Positions 56,591 through 64,000 of a DNA stretch of 64,000 nucleotides are shown in pieces. Location: NCBI RefSeq assembly GCF_030758345.1, contig NZ_JAVAMO010000015.1, positions 1 to 64,000 of the forward strand, in the 5' to 3' direction. The DNA is from Ruegeria discodermiae (lineage in GTDB: Bacteria; Pseudomonadota; Alphaproteobacteria; Rhodobacterales; Rhodobacteraceae). The translations under genes were made by a program, and so were the position numbers. The notes beneath the pieces were generated by a model that was not told where the DNA came from, ran no database searches, and saw only the letters and a program-made list of their open reading frames with translations. The first letter of the stretch is position 1. Every line of letters begins with the position of its first letter.

Positions 56591-56980
56591 ATGACCCGAC
56601 GCCTTCTGCTTGCCGCCGCCATCCTGATCAGCAATGCGGTGGGGCTGTTGTTGGCCACGCTGCTTCTGGAAGGGTTTTCGGTCGGGCCGCTGTCGCTGCT
56701 GATCGTTGTGGTGATCTTCACCGTCATTCAGGTTATCGCCGATCCGCTGGTCACCAAGATCAGCGAAAAGAACCTGCCTGCACTCAAGGGCGGGGTTGCG
56801 CTGGTGGTGATTTTCTTTGGTCTGATCATCACCAATCTGATCGTCAGCGGCTTTCAGATCGGCGGTATCGCCAATTTGCTGGCTGCGACCCTGTTGGTCT
56901 GGCTCGGCTCGCTGATCGCCAACATCCTGATTCCGATGTTTGTGTTCAAGGAACTGCAAGCGCCCACCAAGACCAAATAG
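56591..56980 (+). CDS. Four-helix membrane protein (phage holin family-like)
   Basis: A 129-residue inner-membrane protein with four hydrophobic segments at about 6-26 (LLAAAILISNAVGLLLATLLL), 31-50, 68-88 (GVALVVIFFGLIITNLIV) and 95-118. It resembles the small proteins annotated as phage holin family IV/DUF360-type, which occur as chromosomal genes without prophage. It has a good AAGGAGC site 8 nt before the ATG and lies 90 nt after rlmN. No phage genes are nearby, so a lysis role is not implied. Confidence 0.8.
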   Translation: MTRRLLLAAAILISNAVGLLLATLLLEGFSVGPLSLLIVVVIFTVIQVIADPLVTKISEKNLPALKGGVALVVIFFGLIITNLIVSGFQIGGIANLLAATLLVWLGSLIANILIPMFVFKELQAPTKTK

Positions 56981-57103
56981 GTTAATTGGGGCAATCTTGG
57001 AAACGAACTGTCCAGGTTGCCCGCAAAACACCCTATTTCCGGTAAATTCCAGCCCAGATCACCGTGCAGTGTCATCCTCGTTCAAAAAGGTAACGAGGGT
57101 GAG

Positions 57104-57316
57104 ATGATGACTTTTGGCGAGGCCAACGGGGCTGTGATTGATGCGAGCATGCTGGACATGATCCAGCGGGAAAAGGACCTGGCGCTGAGCGCGCGGGAAT
57201 GGGAATTCCGCCTGGCGGGGATGGGATATGCGATCAAGGCCATGCGCGGCAAGCAGGTGCTGACCAAGCTGCCGCAGGGCACGGTCGTGGGCATTCTGCC
57301 TGAAAACCTGCACTGA
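57104..57316 (+). CDS. Small hypothetical protein
   Basis: A 70-residue protein: MMTFGEANGAVIDASMLDMIQREKDLALSAREWEFRLAGMGYAIKAMRGKQVLTKLPQGTVVGILPENLH. Only short pieces need noting: a helical start and a C-terminal GTVVGILP strand. A GAGG-GTGAG site leads to two successive ATGs; the first is used. Conserved as an orphan in some Rhodobacteraceae. No function can be given. It converges with the next gene, 4 nt away. Confidence 0.65.
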   Translation: MMTFGEANGAVIDASMLDMIQREKDLALSAREWEFRLAGMGYAIKAMRGKQVLTKLPQGTVVGILPENLH

Positions 57317-57320
57317 CCGG

Positions 57321-57608
57321 CTAGACCGCCACCACGGCGGCGCCGCTCAGGACATCGATATTGCGCCCGCCCACCGCGGGATCGGTATTGGCCCGCATAT
57401 GCGTAACCATGTCGCGCACGCGGTTCCAGGCACCTTCATCGGGATAGATCACGACAACCATGCCTTCGCTGTCTGAGGTGCGGACAAGATAGCCGCCCAC
57501 GGCCCCCATCGCCTTGAGCTGAGTCAGGTTGTCCCGCGCACTTTTCTCCAGCGCGGCCGCGTCATGCCCTTCTTCATATTGCCATGTCGAGACGGTCACA
57601 TAGGCCAT
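57321..57608 (-). CDS. Small hypothetical protein with a dimeric alpha-beta barrel-like pattern
   Basis: A 95-residue protein. MAYVTVSTWQYEEGHDAAALEKSARDNLTQLKAMGAVGGYLVRTSDSEGMVVVIYPDE has the beta-alpha-beta-beta pattern of ABM/NIPSNAP-like ferredoxin folds. No active-site residues are obvious. The ATG at 57608 follows a GGGAGTG site; the longer upstream frame is not coding-like. Upstream of hutU on the opposite side of the convergent gene pair; unlikely to be part of the hut operon because 114 nt separate them. Confidence 0.6.
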   Translation of the reverse strand: MAYVTVSTWQYEEGHDAAALEKSARDNLTQLKAMGAVGGYLVRTSDSEGMVVVIYPDEGAWNRVRDMVTHMRANTDPAVGGRNIDVLSGAAVVAV

Positions 57609-57722
57609 CACTCCCTCCCTTCGGTCGGTTCTGCGCCGAGTGTAGCACGAATCGATCCGGCTTTGGCCGGGGTAGGGCCTACATGGCCGATCCCAGCCAC
57701 AGGCCATGGCTGGATCGATGGC

Positions 57723-59402
57723 TCAGAGGATGCCGGGCAGGTTCAGCCCGTGCTCACGCGCACAGGTCTTGGCAATATCATAGCCCGCATCCGCATGTCG
57801 CCAGACGCCCGATGCCGGGTCGTTCCACAGCACCCGCTCCAGCCGCTTTGCCGCCTCAGGCGTACCATCGGCACAGATGACCACGCCCGCATGCTGGCTG
57901 AACCCCATACCGACGCCACCGCCATGATGCAGCGAGACCCATGTGGCGCCCGAAGCAGTGTTGATCAGCGCGTTCAGCAGCGGCCAGTCGCTGACCGCGT
58001 CCGAGCCATCCAGCATCGCCTCGGTCTCGCGGTTGGGGGACGCGACAGAGCCTGAATCCAGATGGTCGCGCCCGATCACAATCGGCGCTTTGAGCTCACC
58101 GCTCGCCACCATTTCGTTGAAGGCGAGCCCGGCGCGGTGCCGGTCGCCGAGCCCAATCCAGCAGATGCGGGCGGGCAGGCCCTGAAACGCGATACGCTCC
58201 TGCGCCATGTCCAGCCAGTTATGCAGATGAGTGTTCTCGGGGAACAACTCCTTCATCTTGGCGTCGGTCTTGTAGATATCCTCGGGATCGCCTGACAGCG
58301 CGCACCAGCGGAAAGGGCCAATGCCTTTGCAGAAAAGCGGACGGATATAGGCGGGGACAAAACCGGGAAAGGCAAAGGCGTTTTCCAGCCCCTCATCCTG
58401 CGCCACCTGCCGAATGTTGTTGCCATAATCCAGCGTCGGCACTCCCGCGTTCCAGAAATCCACCATCGCCTGCACATGCACGCGCATGCTGGCACAGGCG
58501 GCCTTTTCCACCAATTTAGGGTCTGTTTCGCGCTTCTCGCGCCAGTCCGCCAGCGACCAGCCCTGCGGCAGGTAGCCGTTGATCGGATCATGAGCGCTGG
58601 TCTGGTCGGTGACGATGTCGGGGCGGAGGCCACCCGCCTGCATGCTGGCGTAGATCTCGGGAAAGATATCGGCCGCATTGCCCAAGAGTCCCACGGATTT
58701 CGCCTCACCTGCCTTGGTCCAGCGCGCGATCATCTCAAGCGCTTCATCGAGCGTGTCGGCGCGTTCATCGACATATTTGGTGCGTAGGCGAAAATCGATC
58801 CGGTCCGGGTCACATTCCACCGCCAGACAACAAGCCCCTGCAAAGACGGCGGCCAGCGGCTGCGCCCCGCCCATACCGCCCAGCCCCCCGGTCAGAATCC
58901 ACTTGCCGGTCAGATCACCGCCGTAATGCTGCCGCCCGGCCTCGGCAAAGGTCTCGTAGGTTCCCTGCACGATGCCCTGGGTGCCGATATAGATCCATGA
59001 CCCGGCGGTCATCTGGCCGTACATCATCAGGCCCTTCTTATCGAGTTCGTTGAAATGATCCCAGGTGGCCCAATGTGGCACTAAATTCGAGTTTGCGATC
59101 AATACGCGTGGCGCATCGGCATGGGTGCGGATCACCGCAACCGGCTTGCCGGACTGCACGATCAGGGTTTCCTCCGCCTCCAACTGCTTGAGGCTGGCGC
59201 AGATCAGATCGAAATCCTTCCATGTCCGCGCCGCTCGCCCGATGCCGCCATAAACCACCAATTCATGGGGGCTTTCGGCCACATCCGGGTGCAGGTTGTT
59301 CATCAGCATTCTCAGCGGCGCTTCGGTCTGCCAGCTTTTGGCGTTCAGTTCGGGCCCGGTCGGCGGAAAGACATCGCGGATGTTGTGGCGGGGATCGGTC
59401 AT
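57723..59402 (-). CDS. hutU: Urocanate hydratase
   Basis: HutU hydrates urocanate to imidazolonepropionate using bound NAD+. The 559-residue product has [43 protein letters not shown] (NAD-binding), [32 protein letters not shown] and [23 protein letters not shown] with the conserved Cys-containing region. Full length. Its ATG overlaps the hutG stop. It is the last gene of the minus-strand hut operon. Confidence 0.98.
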   Translation of the reverse strand: MTDPRHNIRDVFPPTGPELNAKSWQTEAPLRMLMNNLHPDVAESPHELVVYGGIGRAARTWKDFDLICASLKQLEAEETLIVQSGKPVAVIRTHADAPRVLIANSNLVPHWATWDHFNELDKKGLMMYGQMTAGSWIYIGTQGIVQGTYETFAEAGRQHYGGDLTGKWILTGGLGGMGGAQPLAAVFAGACCLAVECDPDRIDFRLRTKYVDERADTLDEALEMIARWTKAGEAKSVGLLGNAADIFPEIYASMQAGGLRPDIVTDQTSAHDPINGYLPQGWSLADWREKRETDPKLVEKAACASMRVHVQAMVDFWNAGVPTLDYGNNIRQVAQDEGLENAFAFPGFVPAYIRPLFCKGIGPFRWCALSGDPEDIYKTDAKMKELFPENTHLHNWLDMAQERIAFQGLPARICWIGLGDRHRAGLAFNEMVASGELKAPIVIGRDHLDSGSVASPNRETEAMLDGSDAVSDWPLLNALINTASGATWVSLHHGGGVGMGFSQHAGVVICADGTPEAAKRLERVLWNDPASGVWRHADAGYDIAKTCAREHGLNLPGIL

Positions 59403-60181
59403 GCGGGGCTCCAGTTCTTGAGCGTTGTGAGTATCTCGGCCAGCGGTCGGCGCAATCTGTCCACCTTGTCCTGCGCCCAGGTCCAGGGCGCGGCCTCGGC
59501 CATGTAGGTGGATTGCGCCAGTTCCATCTGGATCGCGTGCAGGCCCTCTTTGGGGCGTCCGTTGTGACGTGTGGTCCAGCCGCCCTTGAAGCGGCCATTG
59601 ACCACATGGCTGTAACCGTCGGCGTTGGCGCAGATTTGCTGCACATACTGTTCCAGCTCTGGCGCGCAGGTGGTTCTTTCATTCGTACCAATATTGAAAT
59701 CGGGCAATGTGCCGTCGAACAGGAACGGGATATGCGATCGGATCGAGTGACAATCATAGAGGATGGTAAAGCCATGCACCGCACGCAGACGCTCCAATTC
59801 TGTCGTCAGGGCGTCGTGATAGGGCGCGTGGAACGCCTCGCTGCGGCGGGCGATCTCCTCGGCGTCGGGTTCCATTCCCGCGCGGTAGATCGGGGCACCG
59901 TCGAAATCGGTCAGCGCACACAGAGACGTGGTGTTTTGTCCTGGATAGAGACTGATATCCGCCGGATCACGGTTAACATCAATCACGTAGCGATGGATCG
60001 GCGTTCGCACCGTAGTGATGTCCGCGACCAGCCCGTCATAGAGGCGGTCGATATGCCAGTCGGTATCCGCCATTGCTTGTCCGGTGGCGTTAAGGCGGGA
60101 CAGGATCTCTCCCGGAATCTGCGTCCCGGTATGGGGCAGGCCCAGCACCAGCGGGCTGTCGCCGCGCGCCACCTCGATCAT
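59399..60181 (-). CDS. hutG: N-formylglutamate deformylase
   Basis: HutG cleaves N-formylglutamate to glutamate and formate, the last step of the HutF-type pathway. The 260-residue product has [65 protein letters not shown] and [28 protein letters not shown], all signature segments. The start ATG 60181 overlaps the hutH stop by 4 nt, as each gene in this operon overlaps its neighbour. Confidence 0.97.
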   Translation of the reverse strand: MIEVARGDSPLVLGLPHTGTQIPGEILSRLNATGQAMADTDWHIDRLYDGLVADITTVRTPIHRYVIDVNRDPADISLYPGQNTTSLCALTDFDGAPIYRAGMEPDAEEIARRSEAFHAPYHDALTTELERLRAVHGFTILYDCHSIRSHIPFLFDGTLPDFNIGTNERTTCAPELEQYVQQICANADGYSHVVNGRFKGGWTTRHNGRPKEGLHAIQMELAQSTYMAEAAPWTWAQDKVDRLRRPLAEILTTLKNWSPA

Positions 60182-61701
60182 GACGGCACCTCCAGCTGCG
60201 CCACCTGTTCGAGGTCGCCGGATCGGACCATGGCCGCCGCCGCCTCGATATCGGGCGCGAGATAGCGGTCCTGTTCCAGCGCGGGCACGGAGCGGCGCAG
60301 ATGCTCGATCACCGCCTGCAATCGATGCGATGTGGCCAGCGGCGCGCGTGCCTCGATCCCCTGCGCGGCGCAGAGCAGTTCGACCCCGAGGATCACAGAC
60401 AGGTTCTGGCACATCCGCTCCAGCCGCAGCGCGCCATGGGCGGCCATCGATACGTGATCTTCCTGATTGGCTGAGGTTGGGGTGGAGTCGGTCACGCAGG
60501 GATTGGCCAGATGTTTGTTCTCGCTCATCAGCGCCGCGGTCGTCACTTCGGCGATCATGAAGCCCGAGTTCAACCCCGGATCGGGGGTCAGGAAAGGCGG
60601 CAGATCGAAGCTGAGCGTCGGGTCAACCATCAGCGCAACGCGGCGCTGGGCAATGGCGCCGATCTCGGCCAGCGCCAGCGCGATCTGATCGGCGGCAAAG
60701 CCCACATATTCAGCGTGAAAATTGCCGCCTGACACGATGCGTCCGGCCTCAACAAGCACCAGCGGATTATCCGTGACCGCATTGGCCTCGACCTCAAGCG
60801 TGCGGGCCGCCATGCGCAGCACATCCAGCGCCGCGCCGACAACCTGCGGCTGGCAGCGGATGCAATAGGGGTCCTGCACGCGGTGATCGCCCTTGCGGTG
60901 GCTTTCGCGGATCTCGGACCCCTCCATCAGCGCCCGCATGCCCCGCGCCACGTCGATCTGGCCCGCGTGGCCGCGCAAGTCGTGGATCTCGGGTACCAGC
61001 GGCGCGGTTGAGCCCATGATGGCATCGGTGGTCAGCGAGGCGATCACCATCGAGGCGCGCGCCATCCGCAACCCGTCAAACAAGCCTGCCAGCGCGCAGG
61101 CGGTCGAAAACTGGGTGCCGTTGATCAACCCCAGCCCGGCCTTGGGACCCAGCGCAACAGGTTCCAGCCCGGCACGCGACAGCGCCTCCGCCGCGGGCAT
61201 GCGCTGGCCGTCATGGAAGGCCTCGCCCGCCCCGATCATCACCGCCGCCATATGCGCCAGCGGCGCCAGGTCGCCCGACGCACCGACCGAGCCCTGCGAC
61301 GGTACAACCGGGATCACGCCTCGCGCCAGCATCGCCTCGATCTGTTCGATCACCGCCCAGGTCACGCCGGACGCACCCCGCCCCAGCGACAGGAGTTTCA
61401 GCACCATCATCAGGCGGGTTTTGTCCGGTGCCAGCGGCTCGCCCACGCCACAGCAATGAGACAGGATCAGGTTGCGCTGCAGATGGGCGGTGTCCTCGGG
61501 GGCGATGCGGGTCGAGGCCAGCTTGCCGAAGCCGGTATTGATGCCATAGACCGCCTCTGATCCGGCAGCGGCCTGCGCCACCATACCGGCAGCGGCATCA
61601 ACCGCCAGTTTCGCGGCCCGATCCAGTTTTACCGGGCCCCCGTCCCGATAGAGCGCTTCCAATGTGGCGAGCGTGGCCGTGCCCGGCGTCAGCACGATCA
61701 T
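60178..61701 (-). CDS. hutH: Histidine ammonia-lyase
   Basis: HutH deaminates histidine to urocanate. The 507-residue product has the MIO prosthetic group precursor Ala-Ser-Gly in [15 protein letters not shown] near residue 142, [10 protein letters not shown] near 52 and [14 protein letters not shown] near 410. All active-site regions are present. It overlaps hutI upstream and hutG downstream by 4 nt each. Confidence 0.98.
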   Translation of the reverse strand: MIVLTPGTATLATLEALYRDGGPVKLDRAAKLAVDAAAGMVAQAAAGSEAVYGINTGFGKLASTRIAPEDTAHLQRNLILSHCCGVGEPLAPDKTRLMMVLKLLSLGRGASGVTWAVIEQIEAMLARGVIPVVPSQGSVGASGDLAPLAHMAAVMIGAGEAFHDGQRMPAAEALSRAGLEPVALGPKAGLGLINGTQFSTACALAGLFDGLRMARASMVIASLTTDAIMGSTAPLVPEIHDLRGHAGQIDVARGMRALMEGSEIRESHRKGDHRVQDPYCIRCQPQVVGAALDVLRMAARTLEVEANAVTDNPLVLVEAGRIVSGGNFHAEYVGFAADQIALALAEIGAIAQRRVALMVDPTLSFDLPPFLTPDPGLNSGFMIAEVTTAALMSENKHLANPCVTDSTPTSANQEDHVSMAAHGALRLERMCQNLSVILGVELLCAAQGIEARAPLATSHRLQAVIEHLRRSVPALEQDRYLAPDIEAAAAMVRSGDLEQVAQLEVPS

Positions 61702-62906
61702 GGGCGACCTGCGAGGATACGAGCGTGAAGCGGGTTGAAACCGATGCGATAGGACAGCTCTGCCGGTGTTTCAACATTCCAGACCGCCAGATCGGCGCGC
61801 AGACCCGGCGCGATCCGTCCGCGATCCGACAGGCCCAGCGCCTGCGCGGCATTGCTTGTAACACCCGCCAGTGACTCTTCGGGCGTCATGCGGAACAGGG
61901 TGCAGCCCATATTCAGGGCCAGCAGCAGCGACGTTATTGGGGATGAGCCCGGATTGCAATCCGTCGCCAGAGCCATCGGTACATGATGCGCGCGGAGTGC
62001 CTCGATAGGCGGTTGCTGCGTCTCGCGCAGTGTATAAAACGCCCCCGGCAGGATCACCGCAACTGTCCCCGAGGCCGCCATGGCGCGTGCATCCGCCTCA
62101 TTCGCGTATTCCAGATGGTCCGCCGACAGGGCCTTGTATCGCGTCGCCAATTGCGTGCCGCCGAGATGAGACAACTGCTCCGCATGCAGCTTGACCGGCA
62201 GTCCAAGCTCTGCCGCGACGCGGAACACCCGTTCGATCTGATCGGTGTCAAAGGCGATATTTTCGCAAAACCCGTCTACCGCATCGACCAGGCCTTCATT
62301 CTGTGCGGCGCGCAGCGTCGGGATGCAGACCTCGTCGATATAGGCGTCGCTGCGCCCCTTATATTCAGGCGGCGTGGCGTGGGCGCCCAGAAAGCTGGTT
62401 CTGATGGTGACTGGTCGCTGATGTTCCAGCGCGCGGGCGGCGCGCAACATGTTCAACTCGGTCTCGCGATCCAACCCGTAGCCGGATTTGACCTCGATTG
62501 TGGTCGCGCCTTCGGCGATCAGCGCATCGAGCCGAGGTAGCGCCTGCGCAATCAACGCATCCAGCGAGGCCCTTCGTGTGTCGCTCACGGTCGAGATGAT
62601 ACCACCCCCGGCGCGCGCGACCTCTTCATAGCTGGCCCCGTTCAGGCGCATCTCGAACTCGCGGGCGCGATCGCCGCCAAAAACCAGATGGGTGTGGCAA
62701 TCGATCAAGCCGGGCGTAACAAGCCGACCACCGAGTTCGTCGCGAGGCCAAGCGGCATAATCCTCGGGCAGGTCCACCACGGCCCCTGTCCACGCGATCC
62801 TGTCCCCCTCTATCGCGATCGCCGCCTCATGGATCAGGCCATAAAGGGCGTCGCCTGCACTCATCGTTGCGGCATGAAGACCGGTCAGGATGCGCTTGTT
62901 GATCAC
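61698..62906 (-). CDS. hutI: Imidazolonepropionase
   Basis: HutI hydrolyses 4-imidazolone-5-propanoate to N-formimidoylglutamate. The 402-residue amidohydrolase has the metal motif in [54 protein letters not shown] and [11 protein letters not shown] (last metal Asp). First gene of the hutI-hutH-hutG-hutU operon. The ATG at 62906 is preceded by AGAGAGAT. Divergent from hutF with a palindrome between them. Confidence 0.98.
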   Translation of the reverse strand: MINKRILTGLHAATMSAGDALYGLIHEAAIAIEGDRIAWTGAVVDLPEDYAAWPRDELGGRLVTPGLIDCHTHLVFGGDRAREFEMRLNGASYEEVARAGGGIISTVSDTRRASLDALIAQALPRLDALIAEGATTIEVKSGYGLDRETELNMLRAARALEHQRPVTIRTSFLGAHATPPEYKGRSDAYIDEVCIPTLRAAQNEGLVDAVDGFCENIAFDTDQIERVFRVAAELGLPVKLHAEQLSHLGGTQLATRYKALSADHLEYANEADARAMAASGTVAVILPGAFYTLRETQQPPIEALRAHHVPMALATDCNPGSSPITSLLLALNMGCTLFRMTPEESLAGVTSNAAQALGLSDRGRIAPGLRADLAVWNVETPAELSYRIGFNPLHARILAGRP

Positions 62907-62956
62907 GGAATCTCTCTAGGAATGGTTGCACGATATAAAGTATGCGGATAAAGTTA

Positions 62957-62972
62957 TTATGTCTAGTCATAA
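62957..62972. promoter_or_regulatory. HutC-type operator candidate between hutI and hutF
   Basis: TTATGTCTAGTCATAA is a near-perfect inverted repeat (ATTATG/CATAAT with one extra flanking base each side) centred in the 78-nt divergent region. Its position and form suit a GntR-family HutC repressor controlling both operons. No hutC gene is in the window. Confidence 0.55.
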
Positions 62973-62984
62973 TTGAGAATCCGA

Positions 62985-64000
62985 ATGCAGGCAATTTTTG
63001 CTCAACATGCTTTGTTAGGATCTACTTGGCGCCAGCACGTGCGGGTCTGCGTTGAAGACATGCACATCCAAGCGATTGAGGTCCAAACGACACCTCAGCC
63101 CGGTGACGTGCAGGTCGACACGCTGTTGCCCGCGCTGGCGAACCTGCATTCGCACAGCTTCCAACGCGCCATGGCGGGCATGACCGAGACGCGCGCAGCG
63201 GGTCGCGACAGTTTCTGGACCTGGCGCGAAATGATGTACCGCTTCGTTACCCACCTTACGCCCGAAGACTACGAGGCCATCGCAGCGCTTGTCTTTCTGG
63301 AGATGCAAGAGACAGGCTATGCCTCGGTCGGCGAGTTTCACTATGTCCACCACCAGCCCGACGGTACGCCCTATGATGCGGTCAGCGAGTTGAGCCAGCG
63401 CGTCTTTGCCGCCGCCGCGCAAACCGGGATCGGGCTGACGCATCTGCCGGTGCTCTACAGCTACGGGGGCCCACAACGGGCGGAGCTTGGGGCGGGTCAG
63501 AAGCGGTTTGGCAATGATGTTGGGGCCTATCTCGATCTGGTGGCCGAGGCGCGTCAAGCCAGCCGGGCGCTGCCTGCGGACACCCGCGTCGGGATCGCCC
63601 CGCATTCACTGCGGGCGACCTGCCCCGAGGATCTGACAGAACTTCTCGCGGGTCGCGAGACCCGGTCGATCCACATCCACATCGCCGAACAACTCAAAGA
63701 AGTCGAGGATATCAGGCTCTGGCTAGGGGAAACGCCGGTCGCCTGGCTGCTGCAGAATGCGCCCGTGGATGACACATGGTGCCTGATCCATGCCACCCAC
63801 ATGACCGAGGCGGAAACCGTCGATTTGGCGCATTCCGGCGCCGTTGCGGGGCTTTGCCCGATCACCGAGGCCAATCTGGGGGATGGTCCGTTCAACGGCC
63901 CGGCCTATGTGCAGTCCGGCGGGCGGTTCGGCATCGGGTCAGATTCGAATGTCTGCATCTCGCTGACCGAGGAGTTACGGGCGCTGGAGTATTCCCAGCG
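62985..64000 (+). CDS. hutF: Formimidoylglutamate deiminase, C-terminus outside the window
   Basis: HutF deaminates N-formimidoylglutamate to N-formylglutamate, which HutG then cleaves; its presence fixes the pathway as the two-step route. About 338 of roughly 450 residues are in the window. Visible: LPALANLHSHSFQRAMAGMTE (metal His pair), FWTWREMMYRF, GIAPHSLRATCPEDL, SIHIHIAEQLKEVED, HATHMTEAETVDLA and GIGSDSNVCISLTEELR with the final metal Asp. ATG 62985 lies 12 nt beyond the operator candidate. It runs off the right edge. Confidence 0.96.
   Translation, partial: MQAIFAQHALLGSTWRQHVRVCVEDMHIQAIEVQTTPQPGDVQVDTLLPALANLHSHSFQRAMAGMTETRAAGRDSFWTWREMMYRFVTHLTPEDYEAIAALVFLEMQETGYASVGEFHYVHHQPDGTPYDAVSELSQRVFAAAAQTGIGLTHLPVLYSYGGPQRAELGAGQKRFGNDVGAYLDLVAEARQASRALPADTRVGIAPHSLRATCPEDLTELLAGRETRSIHIHIAEQLKEVEDIRLWLGETPVAWLLQNAPVDDTWCLIHATHMTEAETVDLAHSGAVAGLCPITEANLGDGPFNGPAYVQSGGRFGIGSDSNVCISLTEELRALEYSQ

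Noticed and set aside
56591-56980. Holin-like gene as evidence of a prophage
   Set aside because: No phage structural, lysis or integrase gene nearby; such membrane proteins are common chromosomal genes.

Overview
The window is a GC-rich chromosomal segment from an alphaproteobacterium, most likely the Roseobacter/Rhodobacteraceae group. Supporting signs are the arrangements hemD/tsaD/gpsA, rpsT-dnaA-dnaN-recF-gyrB, mutM divergent from ubiE-ubiB, serB divergent from serC-serA, IalB near rlmN, and a complete hut cluster that uses HutF and HutG. No species can be named from the sequence alone.

Left core (1-11100). A low-complexity mitofilin-like gene enters from the left edge, followed by hemD, then the tsaD-gpsA-YciI-EVE-DUF1761 run. 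Next come DUF2853, a DUF899 thioredoxin-like protein with a palindromic operator, ahcY, a small exported protein and an HD hydrolase. A short S10 ribosomal operon (rpsJ-rplC-rplD-rplW) has a recognisable promoter and leader hairpin and is closed by a terminator right after rplW. A tRNA-Arg(CCT) marks the end of this block.

Accessory region (about 11100-28170). This is a patchwork of small orphan genes (SH3/His-rich protein, SNase-like lipoprotein, DUF1127, SRAP, DUF2165), broken genes and fragments of IS5, IS110, IS1182 and IS481 elements. It also holds a three-gene operon of a large DyP-type peroxidase with two uncharacterised probable membrane proteins, an RTX protein, a CadC-like/TPR regulator, an AT-rich orphan with its own stem-loop, and an NhaC antiporter. 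No integrase was seen, so the tRNA is only a suspected boundary.

Replication and metabolism core (28177-48625). gyrB, recF, dnaN, dnaA and rpsT are followed by an enoyl-CoA hydratase, mutM, ubiE-ubiB, a thiolase, an XRE-cupin regulator with kbl-tdh (threonine to glycine and acetyl-CoA), a metallophosphoesterase, and serA, serC and serB, which together make serine from 3-phosphoglycerate. A serC leader-like RNA precedes serC.

Right part (48626-64000). An exported caspase-like protein is paired with a lipoprotein ending in a polyglycine tail. An ArsR-SRPBCC-YciI operon has two abutting 16-bp operators, and nearly the same 16-mer lies in front of the DUF899 gene 46 kb away. Then come asparaginase, IalB, an endonuclease III-like gene with an early stop, rlmN, small genes, and the hut cluster (hutI-hutH-hutG-hutU divergent from hutF, with a palindrome between them), which converts histidine to glutamate and formate.

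The main leads for new biology are the DyP operon, the caspase/polyglycine lipoprotein pair, the long hairpin burying the start site of the SNase-like gene, and the shared ArsR operator.
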